Assembly: GCF_004138405.1 (NCBI RefSeq)
Contig: NZ_PRLL01000001.1
Location: 1-64,000 of the forward strand
DNA: 64,000 bases
Direction: 5' to 3'
Source of the DNA: Candidatus Nanosyncoccus nanoralicus
GTDB lineage: Bacteria; Patescibacteriota; Saccharimonadia; Saccharimonadales; Saccharimonadaceae
Below the pieces are notes generated by a model. That model ran no database searches and was not told the DNA's origin. It was given only the letters and a program-made list of their open reading frames with translations. The position numbers and the translations under genes are program-made. Positions 16,915 through 26,217 of this stretch are shown here, in pieces. Each line of letters opens with the position of its first letter. Position 1 is the first letter of the stretch.

Positions 16915-17727
16915 ATGAAAATCCCTAACCTCGGTAGTCGAAAAAACCGCATTCTTTTAAAAGAACTCGTCAAAACTGATTTTAAACTGCGCTATCAAGG
17001 GTCTCTACTTGGGTATCTTTGGGCAGTCTTACGCCCCATGATGCTTTTTGCTATCCTCTATGTAGTTTTCGCAAAAATCCTTAAAATGGGTAGCGACATT
17101 CCTCATTATCCTGTCTACCTCCTAGCCGGCACCGTTCTCTGGAGCTTTTTCTCCGAATGTACGAATCAGGGAATTCAGGCCATCGTTGCTCGTGGTGATC
17201 TCTTGCGCAAAATCAGCTTTCCAAAATGGATCATTGTCGTTTCCGCCACTGTCACCGCTCTAATCAACTTCCTAATTAATTTAGGCGTCGTTATTATTTT
17301 TGCCCTCATTAATGGTGTGACCCCAAATCTTGGTTGGCTCTTAGTCCCATTTATTATTCTTGAACTCTACCTTCTCTCTCTTGGTATTTCTTTCTTCCTT
17401 GGCGCCATTAATGTTAAATATCGTGACATTTCCTCCATCTGGGAGGTTTTTATGCAAGCTCTTTTTTACGCAGTTCCGGTCATTTATCCTATCACCATGG
17501 TCGCCAGCGCCAGTCCGCTTGCCGCTAAAATCTTTCTCTTAAATCCAATTGCTCAAGTCATTCAAGATGTACGCTACTTCCTTATCACCGATCAAACTAT
17601 CACCACCTGGAATTATCTCGAAAATCGCCTTCTTTATCTTATTCCGCTTGGTCTGGTTTCTCTAGTTATTATTTTGGGTGGTATTTATTTTAGAAAGAGA
17701 TCTAAATATTTTGCGGAGGAGGCCTAA
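16915..17727 (+). CDS. Polysaccharide ABC-2 exporter, membrane permease (Wzm/TagG type)
   Basis: 270 aa with six predicted helices. N-terminal LVKTDFKLRYQGSLLGYLWAVLRPM is the characteristic ABC-2 polysaccharide permease signature. It forms the channel that flips a finished lipid-linked glycan across the membrane. Its stop overlaps the start of the ATPase gene (TAATG at 17725-17729). Leaderless start, with the -10 ending at 16907. An ABC-type exporter implies chain completion on the inner face before export. Confidence 0.92.
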   Translation: MKIPNLGSRKNRILLKELVKTDFKLRYQGSLLGYLWAVLRPMMLFAILYVVFAKILKMGSDIPHYPVYLLAGTVLWSFFSECTNQGIQAIVARGDLLRKISFPKWIIVVSATVTALINFLINLGVVIIFALINGVTPNLGWLLVPFIILELYLLSLGISFFLGAINVKYRDISSIWEVFMQALFYAVPVIYPITMVASASPLAAKIFLLNPIAQVIQDVRYFLITDQTITTWNYLENRLLYLIPLGLVSLVIILGGIYFRKRSKYFAEEA

Positions 17728-18545
17728 TGTCTAAACAGAATCAAAAAGAGCTTAAAAAATCAAAAAAGGCTTCTGCCTCTAAAAAATCCTCGTCTGAGAA
17801 GCTGGTTGAAGGATCTCAGGATATAATCATTGTTGATCATCTCTCTAAAAGCTTCAAACTTCCTACTGAGCGTTCTTGGGGTTTAAAGCAAGCCATCTTT
17901 AATCGCCTCAAGGGAATTAAAGGTTACACCAAGCAGGAAGTCTTAAAAGATATTAGCTTTACCGTGAAAAAAGGAGAGTTTCTTGGCATTGTTGGTCGTA
18001 ATGGCTCCGGCAAATCTACTCTCCTAAAGATCCTTGCGCAAATCTATACCCCTGATTCTGGTTCTATTACCGTTCATGGTTCTCTTGTTCCATTCATTGA
18101 ACTTGGTGTTGGCTTTAATCCCGAACTTACTGGTCGCGAAAATGTCTATATGAATGGTGCCATGCTTGGTTTTTCCAATGAAGAAATGGACCAAATGTTT
18201 GATGATATTGTAGAGTTTGCAGAGCTCGCCCCCTTCATGGATCAAAAACTCAAAAACTATTCTTCCGGTATGCAGGTTCGTCTCGCCTTTTCCATTGCTA
18301 TTCGTGCCCGTGGTGATATTCTCATTCTCGATGAAATTCTGGCTGTCGGTGACGCCGCTTTTCAAGAAAAATGCAATCAGTACTTTGCCTCTCTCGATAA
18401 AAGTCAAACCGTGATTCTTGTCACTCACTCCATGGAAAATGTTCGTGAGTTTTGTGATCGTGCCATCCTTATCGATCAAGGTAAAATTATTGAAGAAGGT
18501 GATCCTGAAGTTGTCGCTGACGCCTACCTGAAGTTGTTTAGCTAG
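17727..18545 (+). CDS. Polysaccharide ABC-2 exporter, ATP-binding subunit (Wzt/TagH type)
   Basis: 272 aa. The first 30 residues are a Lys/Ser-rich low-complexity tail. Walker A GRNGSGKST follows at about residues 92-100, then signature YSSGMQVRLAFS, Walker B ILILDEILAVGD, and the H-loop in VTHSM. ELGVGFNPELTGRENVY is the segment shared by Wzt, KpsT and TagH. It has no C-terminal carbohydrate-binding domain (O9a-type Wzt proteins exceed 400 aa), so substrate choice should rest with the permease. It powers glycan export with its neighbour. Confidence 0.93.
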   Translation: MSKQNQKELKKSKKASASKKSSSEKLVEGSQDIIIVDHLSKSFKLPTERSWGLKQAIFNRLKGIKGYTKQEVLKDISFTVKKGEFLGIVGRNGSGKSTLLKILAQIYTPDSGSITVHGSLVPFIELGVGFNPELTGRENVYMNGAMLGFSNEEMDQMFDDIVEFAELAPFMDQKLKNYSSGMQVRLAFSIAIRARGDILILDEILAVGDAAFQEKCNQYFASLDKSQTVILVTHSMENVREFCDRAILIDQGKIIEEGDPEVVADAYLKLFS

Positions 18546-18556
18546 AAAGGAATCTT

Positions 18557-19708
18557 ATTAATTACGACTATCTAATCGTTGGGGCGGGCTTCTTTGGCGC
18601 CACTGTTGCTGAGCGGCTCGCTGCTGCCGGGAAGAAAGTTCTAGTTATTGATCGTCGTCCTCATCTTGCTGGCAACGCCTATTCTTACAAGGATCAAGCA
18701 ACTGGTATTGAAATTCATCAGTATGGTTCGCATATTTTTCATACCGAAAGTGACGAAGTCTGGGGCTATATTACTAAATTTGCCGAATTTAACAACTATA
18801 TCCATACTGTTTTAACTCGCCATAATGGCAATCTTTACCCAATACCAATCAACCTTGATACGATCAATCTCTTATACGGCAAAAATTTTACTGTCGAGGA
18901 GGCAAAGGCTTTTATTACTGAAGAAATCAAAAAAGATATTAAAAAATATCAAATCAACGAGCCTCAGAACCTTGAAGAAAAGGGAATCACTTTAATTGGT
19001 GAACCACTTTATCAAGCCTTCATCAAGAATTATACTGAAAAACAGTGGGGAACCGATGCCAAAAACCTTAGTGCTGAAATTCTGAAGCGCATCCCAGTCC
19101 ACTTTGACCATGATAATCGATATTTTACTTCTGCTAAATATCAAGGCATTCCAAAAGCTGGCTACACTAAGATCGTTGAAAATATGTTCCAATCAGAAAA
19201 TATCGAGGTTCGCCTAAACACGAGCTTTAAAGATCTCCCAGCAGATCTTAAGATGCTCACAACCATCTATACCGGACCAGTCGATGAACTTCTAAATTAT
19301 GAGCTTGGCATTTTACCATATCGTAGTCTTCACTTTGAGACAGAATGGACTAAAGAATCTCTTGGTTGCGCCGTTATTAATGAAGCAGATAAAAATATTC
19401 CATACACTAGGACACACGATTATAAATATTATCAAATTCATCAACCCGAAGTTCTAGCTTCCAAAAAATCCTATCTCTGTAAGGAGTATCCGGCTGATTA
19501 TGAGGTTGGCAAAGAGGCCTACTATCCAGTCAATAATACCGAATCCGAGGTACTCTATCAAAAATATCTAGAACTTCTAAAAGAGCGCTATCCAAACATT
19601 ATTCTTGGTGGCCGCTTAGGTGCTTATCGATACTGGGATATGGATATAGCAATTAAAAATGCTCTTGATCTCGCCGCTCTCATCTTAAAAAATAAAAACA
19701 TTTCCTAG
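18557..19708 (+). CDS. glf: UDP-galactopyranose mutase, non-canonical AUU start
   Basis: 384 aa, the normal length. It is an FAD enzyme converting UDP-Galp to UDP-Galf. N-terminal YLIVGAGFFGATVAERLA is the FAD-binding fold, followed by HQYGSHIFHT, YTEKQWG and the C-terminal GGRLGAYRYWDMD. The frame opens after a stop at 18539-18541, and the first ATG, GTG or TTG in frame is at 19184, deep inside the domain. The only plausible initiator is ATT at 18557, six bases after a clear SD AGAAAGG (18544-18550), giving I(M)NYDYLIVGAG. It follows the ABC exporter by 11 bp. Annotation tools that require ATG/GTG/TTG would call only the last 174 residues. A sequencing error at the start is the alternative. 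Confidence 0.9.
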   Translation: MNYDYLIVGAGFFGATVAERLAAAGKKVLVIDRRPHLAGNAYSYKDQATGIEIHQYGSHIFHTESDEVWGYITKFAEFNNYIHTVLTRHNGNLYPIPINLDTINLLYGKNFTVEEAKAFITEEIKKDIKKYQINEPQNLEEKGITLIGEPLYQAFIKNYTEKQWGTDAKNLSAEILKRIPVHFDHDNRYFTSAKYQGIPKAGYTKIVENMFQSENIEVRLNTSFKDLPADLKMLTTIYTGPVDELLNYELGILPYRSLHFETEWTKESLGCAVINEADKNIPYTRTHDYKYYQIHQPEVLASKKSYLCKEYPADYEVGKEAYYPVNNTESEVLYQKYLELLKERYPNIILGGRLGAYRYWDMDIAIKNALDLAALILKNKNIS

Positions 19709-19725
19709 AATTTTAAACGTAGTGC

Positions 19726-19731
19726 TATAAT
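19726..19731 (+). promoter_or_regulatory. glmS extended -10 box
   Basis: TGC-TATAAT, followed by AAGGAGG (19741-19747) and ATG at 19755. This gene has an ordinary leader with a consensus SD, unlike many neighbours. Confidence 0.65.
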
Positions 19732-19754
19732 ACCCTCATTAAGGAGGTTCACTT

Positions 19755-21578
19755 ATGTGTGGAATTGTTGGTTATGTCGGAGAAAAAGATGCACAGGAGT
19801 TTTTACTTCAAGGCTTAAAACGACTTGAATATCGCGGCTACGACTCGGCTGGTATTGCTACCTTAAATCAAGAGAAACAGCCCACCTTGCTTCGTGCTGT
19901 TGGTAAAATCAAAAATCTTGAGGAAAAAATTAAAAACCATCGTACTTCCGATCATCTCGGCATTGGTCATACTCGTTGGGCTACGCATGGTAATCCTACT
20001 GAAAATAACGCCCATCCTCATCAAGCCGGTTCAATTTTTCTTGTCCATAACGGTATTATTGAGAATTACCAAGATCTTAAAAAGCAGCTTACCTCTCATA
20101 AATTTCAGTCAGATACTGACACAGAGGTCCTAGCCGCTCTTATTGATAGTTTTTATCAAGCAGGTAGTATTAGTCTCGAGGATGCCGTCACTCAGGCTCT
20201 CAAACTTGTTAAAGGTACTTTCGGTATTGCAGTCTTAAGTGTACTTGATCCTAAACATCTTGTGGTCGCTCGTTCCGGTTCTCCTCTTGTTATTGGTGTT
20301 GGCGATCAGGAAACCCTTATCGCTTCTGACGCTTCCGCCCTTGTTGGTCACACCAAAAAAGCTATCTACCTCAATGATGGCGAAATTGCTCTTGTTTCAA
20401 AAGACCATATTGAGGTTAAGACACTTGATCTGCAGCCTGTTTCCGCTCAGGTCGAAGAAATTCTCACCGATCTTTCCGCTATTCAAAAAGGTGGTTATGA
20501 TCATTTCCTCCTCAAGGAAATTATGGAGCAGCCAACCAGTCTCAAAGAAACTTTAAGAGGTCGTATTAATCAGTCAGAGCACTTCGTTCATCTTGGTGGC
20601 CCCGGCCTTACGCCTAAAGAACTCAAATCCATTCATCATTTAATCATGGTCGGTTGTGGTACTGCCTATTATGCCGCTCAAACTGCCGCATATCTCCTCG
20701 AGCAGTTTTTACCAGATGTCACAATCGAGCCAGTCATTGCCTCGGAATATCGTTATCGTCAGGCTTATATACCAGACCATTCGGTTGCGCTGATCATTTC
20801 TCAGTCTGGTGAGACTGCAGATACCTTAGCCTGTCTTCGTGAAATCAAGGGGCAGGGAATTAAAACTATTGGTATTGTTAATGCTATTGGTTCCACGATT
20901 GCTCGTGAAGTTGATGGTGGTACTTATGTTCATGCTGGTCCTGAAATTTCTGTCGCCAGCACCAAGGCCTTCACTTCGCAGGTTACCGCTCTTTTGATGT
21001 TTGGCCTAACCATTGCTGAAGTAAAAGGTGTAAATTCACGTCTCCTTGCGCCTATTATTGAAGAAATTGCCCAACTCCCTGATGAAATTGCTAGAATACT
21101 GCAGTCAGTCAATCCTTTAATGTCTAATCTCGCACATCAATATAAAGACTATCAACATGCCATTTATCTTGGTCGTGACGTCAATTATCCCATCGCTCTC
21201 GAAGGGGCTTTAAAACTAAAAGAAATTTCGTATATCGATGCAAATGCTTATCCTACTGGTGAACTCAAGCACGGCCCCATCGCTCTCATCGACGACCGCT
21301 TCTTTGAGGTTGTTATTTTGCAATCCGGCTTCCTCTTTCAAAAGTCTCTCTCCGGCATTCAAGAAGTTTTAGCTCGCGGCGGCCATGTTGTCGTCTTCAC
21401 GGACACCGATTTTGATCTACCTGTGGAGTCGGTAATTAAAATTGATACAAACTTCACCATTCTCACCCCTATTCTCTTTAATCTCTTAAACCAACTTTTT
21501 GCCTATCATATGGCTGTTGCGAAGGGTAATAATGTTGATCAGCCTCGCAATCTTGCTAAATCAGTTACTGTCGAATAA
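19755..21578 (+). CDS. glmS: Glutamine-fructose-6-phosphate aminotransferase (isomerizing)
   Basis: 607 aa, full length. MCGIVGYVG supplies the N-terminal nucleophile Cys2 of the glutaminase domain (about 1-220). Two SIS domains follow (about 285-425 and 455-595), with SQSGETADTL, SVASTKAFTSQ and the C-terminal DQPRNLAKSVTVE. It makes glucosamine-6-phosphate from fructose-6-phosphate and glutamine, the first step to UDP-GlcNAc. With GlmM at 28967 it supplies peptidoglycan and the surface glycan. It carries its own promoter and the strongest SD in the locus. No glmS ribozyme-like leader is present; the leader is only about 20 nt. Confidence 0.97.
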   Translation: MCGIVGYVGEKDAQEFLLQGLKRLEYRGYDSAGIATLNQEKQPTLLRAVGKIKNLEEKIKNHRTSDHLGIGHTRWATHGNPTENNAHPHQAGSIFLVHNGIIENYQDLKKQLTSHKFQSDTDTEVLAALIDSFYQAGSISLEDAVTQALKLVKGTFGIAVLSVLDPKHLVVARSGSPLVIGVGDQETLIASDASALVGHTKKAIYLNDGEIALVSKDHIEVKTLDLQPVSAQVEEILTDLSAIQKGGYDHFLLKEIMEQPTSLKETLRGRINQSEHFVHLGGPGLTPKELKSIHHLIMVGCGTAYYAAQTAAYLLEQFLPDVTIEPVIASEYRYRQAYIPDHSVALIISQSGETADTLACLREIKGQGIKTIGIVNAIGSTIAREVDGGTYVHAGPEISVASTKAFTSQVTALLMFGLTIAEVKGVNSRLLAPIIEEIAQLPDEIARILQSVNPLMSNLAHQYKDYQHAIYLGRDVNYPIALEGALKLKEISYIDANAYPTGELKHGPIALIDDRFFEVVILQSGFLFQKSLSGIQEVLARGGHVVVFTDTDFDLPVESVIKIDTNFTILTPILFNLLNQLFAYHMAVAKGNNVDQPRNLAKSVTVE

Positions 21579-21644
21579 TTTTTATATTCTTCTTATGTCT
21601 TAAACTCTGTACCTTTTGTTCTTTCTAGAGTAAAATAACTGTAA

Positions 21645-23096
21645 ATGAAAAAAGATTCTAGTGTTGTATTTTTCCGTTTCTGTCTGATGCTTGGTGATTC
21701 TTTAGCCATCATTGCCTCTTTTCTGTTCGCCTATTTAATTCGTACAAAAATTGACAGTCGTCCATACTACTTCGTCTCCGATCCGCTCAAATTTACCTTT
21801 TCCGTTGCCGTCATGGTGCCAGTCTGGCTAATTATTTTAGCGATTCTCGGCCTCTATAATAAAAAGATCTTCCTAGGGCGTTCTCATTGGCATGAAACCT
21901 CGCGCCTCCTTGCCGCCTCTGTTATTGGCGTTATGTTTTTAATCAGCTTTGATTTCTTCCTTGAAGGAGACTTATTTCCAGTTCGTCTCATTGCTTTTTA
22001 TGCAATGGTTATCTGCTTCTTTTCGCTCACTATTGTCCGTTTCTTTCTCAAGGTTATCCGTCGAATTATTTTACAACAGCGCATTGGTTCGCTTCGCGCT
22101 ATTATTATCGGTAATACCAAGGCAACCTCTCGTCTAATTTCACAAATGCTTGATTACCCTGAAGAAGGTTATCGTGTAGTCGGTGTTGTAGCAGGGAATC
22201 AATTTATTCCCAAAGAATATCGTAAGAAGCTTCAATACTCCTCGCTAAAAGAGGCTCTTAAGAAATGTGAAGCGGATGTAATTTTTCAAACCGATGAGAA
22301 ACAAACCGAATATGTCTATCGTCAGTCTATTAACCATCACCTCCATTATTACTTTACTCCATCTGAAACTACCCTTTCAACTTCCATGGGGGAACTGGAA
22401 CTCATCGGTAGCACTCCAGTGATTATGGTTAAAGCAACCCCACTTGTTGGTAGCGCTAAGGTTGCTAAGCGTCTCATGGATCTTATTCTAGGTACCCTTC
22501 TTCTTCTCCTCGCTTCACCGGTCATGCTTATCATTTGGCTTCTAATTAAATTATCTACCCCGAGAGCCCATGCTATTTATTCTGAAATTCGACTTAGTCG
22601 CTTCAATCAAAAAGTAAAAATCCATAAATTTCGCAGTATGAAAATCAATTATTGTGGCATGAGTCCGGAAGCTGCCTTCCACAAAATGGAACAAGAAGGG
22701 AAGATCAAAGACGCAGAAAGGCTTAGCAAAGAGTACCGTGATAATGGTGATTTTCTTGAACATGATCCTCGTATTACAAAAATCGGCAGATTTATTCGCG
22801 CCACCTAACTTGATGAATTACCCCAACTCATCAATGTAGTAAAGGGTGACATTTCTCTTGTTGGTCCTCGCGCACTTGTCCCCGGCGAGCTCAGAAACTA
22901 TGGCGATCGTTCACTCCTTCTAACTGTCAAATCTGGCCTCACCGGTCTCGCACAGGTCTCCGGACGTCGCTCTATCAGTTTTGACGAACGTCGCGCTCTT
23001 GATCTCTATTACATCCAAAACTGGTCCGTTCTCTTTGATCTTCAGATCATTTTACGTACCATTAAAGCAGTTCTAATTCGTAAAGGCGCCAAATGA
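21645..23096 (+). pseudogene. Initiating polyprenyl-phosphate sugar-1-phosphate transferase, interrupted by in-frame TAA
   Basis: Read through one stop, the frame gives a normal 483-aa enzyme that transfers a sugar-1-phosphate to polyprenyl phosphate to start glycan synthesis (bacterial sugar transferase family, WbaP/PssY-like). Four N-terminal helices, a nucleotide-binding-like middle (about 145-235) and a helix at about 280-300 precede the catalytic domain. TAA at 22806-22808 falls between RFIRAT and LDELPQLINVVKGD, where relatives have Ser, so TCA to TAA is the simplest change. The 387-residue product would lack the catalytic Asp-Glu pair (LDELPQL), GPRALVPGE and the C-terminus. The distal part is in frame and intact, and its stop overlaps the next start (ATGA), so the damage looks recent. 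Start is near-leaderless (TGxTAAAAT-like -10, TAAAAT 21631-21636). Confidence 0.85.
22806..22808 (+). other. In-frame TAA inside the phosphoglycosyl transferase
   Basis: ACC-TAA-CTT-GAT-GAA: the stop directly precedes the codons for the catalytic Leu-Asp-Glu. The reading frame is otherwise undisturbed for 95 further codons. Confidence 0.9.
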
Positions 23097-24556
23097 TGTC
23101 AGCGCCCTCTAATCGCAATCCCAAAGGATCCCATCATGATTTCGCTCATCAATTCAAAGATCGTAATCTAAAAGTTGCCCTTGTCTGCGATTGGCTCACT
23201 GTTGTTGGCGGTGCCGAACAGGTTCTCCGTGAAATTCATCATTTATTTCCTCACGCCCCTATTTATACTTCTCAATATCGCCCTAAGAAGATTGATTGGT
23301 TTAAAGGTGCCGAAGTTAAAACTGGTTGGCTAAATTTTTTACCAGCCTTCACTAGGCGCTTTATCGCTCCACTTCGTCAAAGCTATTTCAAAAACCTCGA
23401 TCTAACCGCGTATGATCTGGTTATTTCTGTCTCCGGTTGTGATGCTAAATATGTTAAAACTCGTCCAGGTACACATTTTTGTTACTGTCATGTACCTACC
23501 CAATATTACTGGGGTAAAAGTGAAGAATATCAAAAAGATCCAGGCTTCGGTCCGCTAAATATTATCGTTCGTCCTATTTTTAAATTACTTTTACCAAGAC
23601 TCAGAAAAAAAGACCTTGAAGCAGCCGCACGTCCAGATTTTTATATTACAATTTCCGATTTTGCTAAAAATGAAATTAAAAAATTCTATAAGAGGGAAGC
23701 AAAAGTTATTTTTCCACCAGTAAATACTGTCAATTTCTCAGAGGTCGCAGAATATAAAAACATCAGACAAGGGAATTGTCAAATAATAGAACAACATAAA
23801 AATAAGAAAAGTCAAATAAACCAAAAATCACACGAAACAATAAAAACTACAAAAAGTCAAATTGAACAAAATATTTATCACACCACAAAATTAAATGAAA
23901 ATCAAATTAAACTTGTGGAAAACTCCCCAAACAACGGTCAGTACTTTATCAACTTTTCACGACAAGTTGGCTGGAAGCGGCTCGACCTTGCAATTAGTGC
24001 CTGCATCGAGTCAAAACAGCCGCTGGTTTTAATCGGTGATGGCCCTGAGCATCAAAAACTGCTTCAACTTAGCAAAACTCACTCCGATTTAATCACGCTT
24101 CATTCTACTCTTCCGCAATCAGAACTTAAAGAATATTTGAAAAATGCCAAAGCCTTCATTTTTCCATCAGAAGAGCCTTTCGGTATCGCTCCAGTTGAAG
24201 CTCTCGCTGCTGGCTGTCCAGTTATTGCTTTTAACAAAGGTGGCGCCAAAGACTACATAAAAGACGGTAAAAATGGCCTCTTTTTTGAGTCGCAAACCGT
24301 CAATTCCCTTGTTTCTGCGATAAAAAAGTTTAATCAACTCTCTCAGATATCTGCTGATAGCAAGATAGCTCTCCAAAAAGCCTCACAAGAAAATCAAACA
24401 TCCCACTCTTCCCTCCTTTCGCCTCTGGAAATTTCTAAAACCGCTGAAAAATTCTCAAACCTCCATTTTAAGGAACAATTAGAAGCTTATCTCGCACAGA
24501 CCATCTCGGCGACAGAAGTGCAATTTCAGCAAGAACATACTAATCAAGAAAGGTAA
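23093..24556 (+). CDS. GT4-family glycosyltransferase with a low-complexity insert
   Basis: 487 aa. KVALVCDWLTVVGGAEQVLREI opens the GT-B fold. FCYCHVPTQYYWG, PDFYITISDFAKNEI and FPSEEPFGIAPVEALAAGCPVIAFNKGGAKDYI are the WbaZ/mannosyltransferase-like GT4 signatures. Between the two Rossmann domains (about residues 222-280) sits a Lys/Asn/Gln-rich insert encoded by A-rich DNA (about 23760-23935), unlike the rest of the gene. The start ATG overlaps the stop of the interrupted transferase, so its translation may depend on coupling through that gene. It probably adds an early sugar to the glycan. Confidence 0.87.
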   Translation: MMSAPSNRNPKGSHHDFAHQFKDRNLKVALVCDWLTVVGGAEQVLREIHHLFPHAPIYTSQYRPKKIDWFKGAEVKTGWLNFLPAFTRRFIAPLRQSYFKNLDLTAYDLVISVSGCDAKYVKTRPGTHFCYCHVPTQYYWGKSEEYQKDPGFGPLNIIVRPIFKLLLPRLRKKDLEAAARPDFYITISDFAKNEIKKFYKREAKVIFPPVNTVNFSEVAEYKNIRQGNCQIIEQHKNKKSQINQKSHETIKTTKSQIEQNIYHTTKLNENQIKLVENSPNNGQYFINFSRQVGWKRLDLAISACIESKQPLVLIGDGPEHQKLLQLSKTHSDLITLHSTLPQSELKEYLKNAKAFIFPSEEPFGIAPVEALAAGCPVIAFNKGGAKDYIKDGKNGLFFESQTVNSLVSAIKKFNQLSQISADSKIALQKASQENQTSHSSLLSPLEISKTAEKFSNLHFKEQLEAYLAQTISATEVQFQQEHTNQER

Positions 24557-24561
24557 TCTTG

Positions 24562-26217
24562 ATGACAAAAAAATCTACCAATAAAATCAATTCAAAATCC
24601 TTAGGTTCCGTCACCCCCTCTCTTTCTAAAATCCAGAAAGTCATGCTTCTCTGTTTGCCTTTCTGTTTATTTTTTTCTTACCATCCCGTCATTCCGATTT
24701 TTTCTACATCTACCACCAATTTTGAATTATCCATTCCGCTACTCTGGCTCCTAATTTTTGCCATCCTCTCTCTCCCTGAAAATTTTCGCCTCTATATTTA
24801 TTCCCTTAGAATCGTCATTAAAACCAAATCTCTCGTTAATAAGACATCTCGTCCCTCTTCTCGTCATAAAACAGATAAACTCTACCCCCATTTTCTTCGT
24901 CTTTTTACGTTAATATACCCATTCTTTGTTACTGTTAATAGCATTGGCTCGCCTAATTTTTTGCGCGCCATTCTTACCTCTGGCGTCATCTGGTGTATCT
25001 GCCTTTCCCTATTGACAATTCTTCAAAATATTTCACAATATAAAACTCAAATAGGGAAAAGTTTCAATAAAAATCTTCTTATTGCCGGCACTCTTGCTTC
25101 AGCTTTTTGCTGGCTTCAATCAATCTTGGACATCACTGGCGCCCCTCGCGAAGCTACATTTTTGTGTAAAGGTTGCATATCAACAGTCTTTGGATTCCCT
25201 CATCCAAACGGTTTTGCCATCGAGTCGCAGTTTATGGCAAATCTCCTCCTTGCCCCAATTTTTCTCAGTCTTTTTTATCTCCTTGAGGGACCAAAAAATC
25301 ACTTAAGCAAACTAAATTCCGACCCCTACCCAGCTTCAAAACTTGGCCACTTTCTTCGTTTTGGTCTTCCTCTCTTTTTAATCGCCACCCTCTATCTTAC
25401 CCTTTCTCGCGGCGCTATTTTCTCTTTCTGGGTTAGCGTTTTTGTTTTATTTATCTATCAAATTGTCAAACTTATCAAACAAAAATCTTGCAGACGGGAG
25501 ATTCTATTCCGCCAGCCACTCATCTTTTCTGTAGTAGTTTTTCTGCCATTCTTCTTTACGTTGTCGGCTCAGGGTTTATTCACCGAACTCGGTCCAACCA
25601 GTCATACTTTCCTTGATGGAGTTTCTACTTCCGTCAGCCAGCTTTCCCTAGGGCGTATTGACCTTACTAAAGTGCTTCATAAAACCAATGAAAATAATAA
25701 ATCTCACGAATCTCACGAGACCCACGAGGCCCACAAAACTCACGAATCCAATAAACTACATTTATCAGACTTGAATACCGACGCTGCCGCCTCAGTTCAA
25801 AAAGCCCCTCAGTTCACCAGCTATATTGAAGAATCAACCAATATTCGTCTAAATCTCAACCGCCTCGCTCTCTCTTCCTGGCGAACTTCACTTAGGCGTA
25901 TGCTCGCCGGTGTCGGTCTTGGCGCTGCTGGCCTAACGTTGTATCAAGAATTTCCTGAACTTGGTAGCCCCAAAGAAATCATCCAAAACGAATACCTCGC
26001 CATCCTCTATGAACAAGGCATCTGTGGTGTTGTTATGATTATTTGTGCCGCTATTTTATTCGTTCTAACTTATAAATTACATAATAAGAATCATGAAAAA
26101 ATATCAATTTATGGACGCGTTCTTGCTCTTTCTTTTGCTCTTACTCTCTGCTTTTTTTCGGGGCTCCCCAATGCTCTTCATATTTATCTTCTAACCCCGC
26201 TTCTCTTCCTTCTTTAA
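24562..26217 (+). CDS. O-antigen ligase/polymerase-like membrane protein
   Basis: 551 aa with about ten to twelve helices. The features expected of Wzy/WaaL-type proteins are present: a helix-rich body, a long outside loop (about residues 350-450) and a late NEYLAILYEQGICGVVMI segment typical of ligases. The outside loop contains a His-rich low-complexity run (SHESHETHEAHKTHES) encoded by imperfect CACGAR repeats near 25700-25745. ATG 24562 is preferred over the adjoining TTG because it sits eight bases after AGAAAGG. The gene ends convergent with, and overlapping by 4 bp, the minus-strand neighbour. Ligase versus polymerase cannot be settled from sequence. Confidence 0.72.
   Translation: MTKKSTNKINSKSLGSVTPSLSKIQKVMLLCLPFCLFFSYHPVIPIFSTSTTNFELSIPLLWLLIFAILSLPENFRLYIYSLRIVIKTKSLVNKTSRPSSRHKTDKLYPHFLRLFTLIYPFFVTVNSIGSPNFLRAILTSGVIWCICLSLLTILQNISQYKTQIGKSFNKNLLIAGTLASAFCWLQSILDITGAPREATFLCKGCISTVFGFPHPNGFAIESQFMANLLLAPIFLSLFYLLEGPKNHLSKLNSDPYPASKLGHFLRFGLPLFLIATLYLTLSRGAIFSFWVSVFVLFIYQIVKLIKQKSCRREILFRQPLIFSVVVFLPFFFTLSAQGLFTELGPTSHTFLDGVSTSVSQLSLGRIDLTKVLHKTNENNKSHESHETHEAHKTHESNKLHLSDLNTDAAASVQKAPQFTSYIEESTNIRLNLNRLALSSWRTSLRRMLAGVGLGAAGLTLYQEFPELGSPKEIIQNEYLAILYEQGICGVVMIICAAILFVLTYKLHNKNHEKISIYGRVLALSFALTLCFFSGLPNALHIYLLTPLLFLL

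Noticed and set aside
18024-18479. Long minus-strand open frame (about 150 codons) inside the ABC ATPase gene
   Set aside because: Antisense shadow of a gene with clear Walker and signature motifs; no promoter, SD or recognisable protein texture.
19700-19755. glmS ribozyme or riboswitch
   Set aside because: Only about 20 nt separate the expected transcript start from the ATG, too short for any known class.
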